From Chlamydiales bacterium (GTDB lineage: Bacteria > Chlamydiota > Chlamydiia > Chlamydiales > JAACFD01): a DNA stretch of 7,897 bases. The stretch covers positions 1-7,897 of the forward strand of contig JAACFD010000088.1 of NCBI GenBank assembly GCA_009937555.1, in the 5' to 3' direction. Both the position numbers and the translations under genes were made by a program. Shown here in pieces: positions 5,610 through 7,897 of the stretch; within the stretch, counting starts at the first letter, position 1, and every line of letters starts with the position of its first letter. Below the pieces are notes generated by a model. That model did no database searches. It saw only the letters and a program-made list of their open reading frames with translations, and was not told where the DNA came from.

Positions 5610-6467
5610 ATGGACCTGTTGACAAACAGAATAGTACTGACACAAGATGAAGTTTTTAACTGCTATTTAGACCTTTACCCCCCTCTTTCTTCCTATACAC
5701 TCACGACAACAAAAGAGCTTAAAGAGCTAGAAAGTCTCTCTTCATTATTTGATGCTTTTATCTTTGACTCTGACGGGGTGCTAAAAAAGGGAAAGTTAGT
5801 TAACTCAAAAATGCTTAACTGGGTCAATGAGTTACAAAAAAAACAGAAAACCCTACACCTTTTAAGTAATGCAAGCTCATTTAACAAACAACAACTGCAG
5901 CAAAAACATGCAGATATGGGTTACCACTTTGAGCTAGAAAATATCACCTCACCAAGAGACTTACTAGAAGAAGCTTTGAAAGCTATCAAGGTAAATAGCT
6001 GCTCTATTGCTATTGCCAAGCAAAGAGCCCTTGATCTCTCTTTGAATATTCATACTTATCTTGATCCAAGTATTGATAAGTTCTACCAAAGCGATTTTTT
6101 TATACTAGCCTCTGCAGGAAACTGGGATCATGCTAAGCAGAGAAAACTCCTAGAGGCTCTCTCGCTTAAGCCAAGACCTGTTATAGTCTTGAACCCTGAT
6201 GTAGCAGCTCCAAAAGAAAATGCCTTCTTTGCTGAATGGGGTTTTTACCTAAATGCTATAAAAAAAGTGAATCCTCAGACATCTATTGTGGGAAAACCAA
6301 ACCCTCTAATTTTTCAACATGTCTTGAATAAACTAGACTCTATACCTAAAAATAGAGTCCTAATGATTGGAGATACACTGCATACAGATATCTTAGGAGC
6401 TTCAAGAGTTGGTATTACTAGCTTGCAGCTACAAAATCAAAGCCATAGAGCAATGCTTCATCAATAG
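5610..6467 (+). CDS. HAD superfamily class IIA phosphatase (NagD-like)
   Basis: A 285-residue haloacid-dehalogenase-type hydrolase, probably a cytosolic sugar- or nucleotide-phosphate phosphatase. All four HAD motifs are present: FDSDGVL (52-58) with nucleophile Asp53 and acid/base Asp55; LLSNAS (84-89); Lys229 in VGKPNP; and MIGDTLHTDILGA (252-264) with the metal-binding Asp255 and Asp260. The VGKPNP and GDTLHTDI pairing, and a cap domain between motifs II and III, mark class IIA as in NagD. About 45 residues precede motif I, longer than in NagD itself but seen in some related subfamilies. The ATG is preceded by AAGAGA. It is divergent from the NeuB/NeuA operon, so it might supply the phosphatase step of that pathway (dephosphorylating a sugar-acid phosphate). 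That link is only contextual. Confidence 0.85.
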   Translation: MDLLTNRIVLTQDEVFNCYLDLYPPLSSYTLTTTKELKELESLSSLFDAFIFDSDGVLKKGKLVNSKMLNWVNELQKKQKTLHLLSNASSFNKQQLQQKHADMGYHFELENITSPRDLLEEALKAIKVNSCSIAIAKQRALDLSLNIHTYLDPSIDKFYQSDFFILASAGNWDHAKQRKLLEALSLKPRPVIVLNPDVAAPKENAFFAEWGFYLNAIKKVNPQTSIVGKPNPLIFQHVLNKLDSIPKNRVLMIGDTLHTDILGASRVGITSLQLQNQSHRAMLHQ

Positions 6468-6532
6468 GAGAAAGCAAAAATTTATCCTGATTATTATTAT
6501 AAAGTGTAAGAGAAGCAGGTATTTGAAGAGAA
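6468..6532. other. Short spacer between HAD gene and tRNA 3' end, no clear terminator
   Basis: Here the HAD gene (from the left) and the tRNA operon (from the right) converge. The 65 bases are AT-rich and include a short TTATTATTAT run, but I find no stable GC hairpin followed by a T stretch on either strand. Termination may be rho-dependent or through weaker structure. Confidence 0.4.
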
Positions 6533-6606
6533 TAGCGGCACGCGGACTCGAACCACGGACACCCGGATTATGATTCCGGTGCTCTAACCAACTGAGCTAT
6601 GCCGCC
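6533..6606 (-). tRNA. tRNA with CAU anticodon, elongator tRNA-Met (tRNA-Ile2 possible)
   Basis: On the minus strand a full cloverleaf can be drawn. The acceptor is GGCGGCA paired with TGCCGCT, followed by discriminator A. The D arm is standard, with GCTC/GAGC around AGTTGGTTA. The anticodon stem CCGGA/TCCGG encloses the loop ATCATAA (anticodon CAT), and the T arm is CGTGG/CCGCG around TTCGAGT. Position 1-72 is a G-U wobble and the 3' CCA is not encoded (TTC follows the discriminator), so it must be added by nucleotidyltransferase. The anticodon stem lacks the three G-C pairs of an initiator. Whether it is elongator Met or the lysidine-modified Ile (AUA) tRNA cannot be settled by eye; elongator Met is the simpler reading. 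It lies 8 bases downstream of the initiator tRNA and is probably co-transcribed with it. Confidence 0.9.
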
Positions 6607-6614
6607 CTCAAAAT

Positions 6615-6690
<76 letters not shown>

Positions 6691-6714
6691 ACAATTAAAT
6701 GATTGAAAGAAGGG

Positions 6715-6744
6715 AATATAGCAAAATATTAGATTATAAACCAA
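6715..6744 (-). promoter_or_regulatory. Candidate sigma70-type promoter for the two tRNA genes
   Basis: On the minus strand TTGGTT (6744-6739) and TATATT (6720-6715) are 18 bases apart, with 24 bases from the -10 to the mature tRNA-fMet 5' end. A perfect TATAAT at 6738-6733 is also present, but its upstream -35 is poor. Either could drive the tRNAs; the region is otherwise empty. Confidence 0.4.
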
Positions 6745-6803
6745 GCACTATCTTTAATATTTTTCCTTAGCAGCAAAAAAACTTTTAATTTTCCTCTTCA
6801 TTG

Positions 6804-7814
6804 CTATTTTAAAAGCAGGGTATTTTTACTTTCTATTAAGCCTTGTCTCACTAGATAATTCCAAGCATTTCTATTAGCTATTCCTTCAACTAAATCTGCA
6901 CCTAAATGCTTTTCTAATAAGCTGAGAAATCTTGGGTAACAAGAGGAGTTAGAAAAGTCCTTTTGAAAAGTTGGAAAGCTTAGGTCTGGAATTAATTCTC
7001 TAGGCACTTCTAGTCCCCCATAGAAATCTGCACCAAAACATAGATTATTGCCAGCTCCAAGAGAGATGAAATGTTCAATGTGTCTGATAAAATCATAGGG
7101 ATCATCACCCACAAAACGCCTTACAAAATTAAGTCCAAACACTCCTCCTAGAGAGCTGATCTCTTTTATTAAAGAATCAGGAAGGTTTCTATTGCATTCT
7201 TTAATGCTCCTACTATTTGAATGACTAGCTATAGGTGTTAACTTAAGAGATTCTTTATGAATAAAATCTAAAATTTCAAATGCTAGCTGATCAGACGTAT
7301 GACTAAAGTCTATAGCTATATTTTTTTCTGATAAAAAACGGAGTACACGCTTTCCGTCTTCTTTCAAGCCAACCTTTGACTCATTTCCTCCTCCAAAACG
7401 ATTCTCTTGATTCCATGTTAAAGAAAGGTAGAGGATATCTTCTTGCTTAAGTAGCATTTCAAGGCGCTCAAATAATAGGTCTAGAGGCTCATCTTCTTCT
7501 ATTAAGGCTGAGGCATTCTCTATAGCAAATATGCCATAGAGCTTTTGCTTGCTAAAATCTAGTTCTCTAAACGATGCCACTTGATTGGGGTATTGCTCTA
7601 AAAGTTTTTTATAGAGCTCATGCTGTCTTAAACCTTTTAGTGAGGACCCCTTTAATGTTACAGCTGCTACAGCAAATACCTGCAGGCTGACATTGCCCTC
7701 AATAAGCTGTGGCAAAGAACAGTTTATTTCTCGGGATTCAAAATGGAGCTTATTCTCGTCATGCTCCACACACCCTAGTAAATCACAATGAAAATCAATA
7801 ATAGGTAGTGACAT
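6804..7814 (-). CDS. Membrane (renal-type) dipeptidase, peptidase family M19
   Basis: A 336-residue binuclear zinc dipeptidase-family protein that would cleave dipeptides. Metal and active-site residues of the family are all in place: His9 and Asp11 in DFHCDLL, Glu99 in IFAIEN, His172 in DFSHTSD, His198 in IASHSNS, Arg209 in NRNLPD, and Asp263 in FGADFYG. No signal peptide is visible, so a cytoplasmic location is likely, with a role in peptide or cell-wall peptide turnover inferred. The length is near the usual 320-370 for bacterial members. The ATG at 7814 is well supported, with GAGG 7 bases upstream. It stands alone; the tRNA promoter region follows its stop after a short gap, with no clear terminator between. 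The exact dipeptide specificity cannot be told. Confidence 0.9.
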   Translation of the reverse strand: MSLPIIDFHCDLLGCVEHDENKLHFESREINCSLPQLIEGNVSLQVFAVAAVTLKGSSLKGLRQHELYKKLLEQYPNQVASFRELDFSKQKLYGIFAIENASALIEEDEPLDLLFERLEMLLKQEDILYLSLTWNQENRFGGGNESKVGLKEDGKRVLRFLSEKNIAIDFSHTSDQLAFEILDFIHKESLKLTPIASHSNSRSIKECNRNLPDSLIKEISSLGGVFGLNFVRRFVGDDPYDFIRHIEHFISLGAGNNLCFGADFYGGLEVPRELIPDLSFPTFQKDFSNSSCYPRFLSLLEKHLGADLVEGIANRNAWNYLVRQGLIESKNTLLLK

Positions 7815-7835
7815 TCTAAAACCTCATAAAGGTTA

Positions 7836-7865
7836 AATATATTGCTATCGAATTTAAACTCTTAA
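7836..7865 (-). promoter_or_regulatory. Candidate promoter of the dipeptidase gene
   Basis: On the minus strand TTAAGA (7865-7860) and TATATT (7841-7836) are separated by 18 bases. A transcript would start a little over ten bases before the ATG at 7814, leaving just room for the GAGG ribosome site at 7825-7822. The -10 matches consensus at five of six positions, the -35 at four. Confidence 0.4.
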
Positions 7866-7870
7866 GAACT

Positions 7871-7876
7871 TATAAT
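7871..7876 (+). promoter_or_regulatory. Possible -10 element reading out of the right edge
   Basis: A perfect TATAAT occurs on the plus strand near the window end. It could belong to a divergent gene beyond the edge, but no good -35 lies at 16-18 bases upstream, and TATAAT is common by chance in such AT-rich DNA. Confidence 0.2.
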
Positions 7877-7897
7877 CTAGCTCTTATAAAAGCAAAG

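Noticed and set aside
5693..5887. 64-residue minus-strand open frame within the HAD gene
   Set aside because: Antisense to the region encoding HAD motifs I and II; no independent support.
6490..6500. TTATTATTAT short tandem repeat
   Set aside because: Only about three units in AT-rich intergenic DNA, outside any gene; unlikely to be a phase-variation tract.
6760..6803. Rho-independent terminator after the dipeptidase gene
   Set aside because: There is a run of seven T on the minus strand, but no GC-containing hairpin immediately before it.

Overview
The window is AT-rich, gene-dense DNA from a Gram-negative bacterium. Evidence for Gram-negative status is a candidate outer-membrane barrel C-terminus at the left edge, and the compact gene spacing is compatible with it. 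Protein style and low G+C would fit a host-associated lineage such as Chlamydiales or Legionellales relatives. That placement is only an impression and cannot be fixed from sequence inspection alone.

Layout from left to right: (1) bases 2-166, + strand: the last 54 codons of an unidentified protein whose end looks like an outer-membrane beta-barrel. (2) 271-1638, +: a MATE-family multidrug/metabolite exporter. (3) 5515 down to 1642, - strand: a tight five-gene operon, in transcription order a DHDPS/NanA-superfamily lyase-like protein, an APH-fold small-molecule kinase, a NeuB-type sialic (nonulosonic) acid synthase without its C-terminal SAF domain, a single-domain cupin of the mannose-6-phosphate isomerase type II kind, and a NeuA-type CMP-sugar synthetase. 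Gaps between these genes are only 2, 2, 12 and 9 bases, and several Shine-Dalgarno sequences overlap or touch the preceding stop codon. (4) 5610-6467, +: a divergent HAD class IIA (NagD-like) phosphatase sharing a 94-base intergenic region with the operon. (5) 6690 down to 6533, -: an initiator tRNA-fMet followed 8 bases later by a second CAU-anticodon tRNA. (6) 7814-6804, -: an M19 (renal/membrane-type) dipeptidase with its own probable promoter near the right edge.

How the genes may work together: NeuB would condense phosphoenolpyruvate with a hexosamine-like sugar to a 2-keto-3-deoxy acid and NeuA would activate it as a CMP-sugar, the standard last two steps for sialic, legionaminic or pseudaminic acids. 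No precursor genes (NeuC-like epimerase, PseB/C, LegB/C and so on) and no glycosyltransferase are in the window. Instead there are a kinase, a phosphatase and a DHDPS-like protein. The DHDPS-like protein keeps the Schiff-base lysine but appears to have lost the catalytic tyrosine (His in its place) and part of the GTTGE-like motif. The most interesting possibility is therefore a non-standard ulosonic acid pathway with phosphorylated intermediates and an altered lyase. This is inference from context.

Gene-free stretches are all short (the longest about 113 bases). I see no IS element, CRISPR array, riboswitch or convincing rho-independent terminator.
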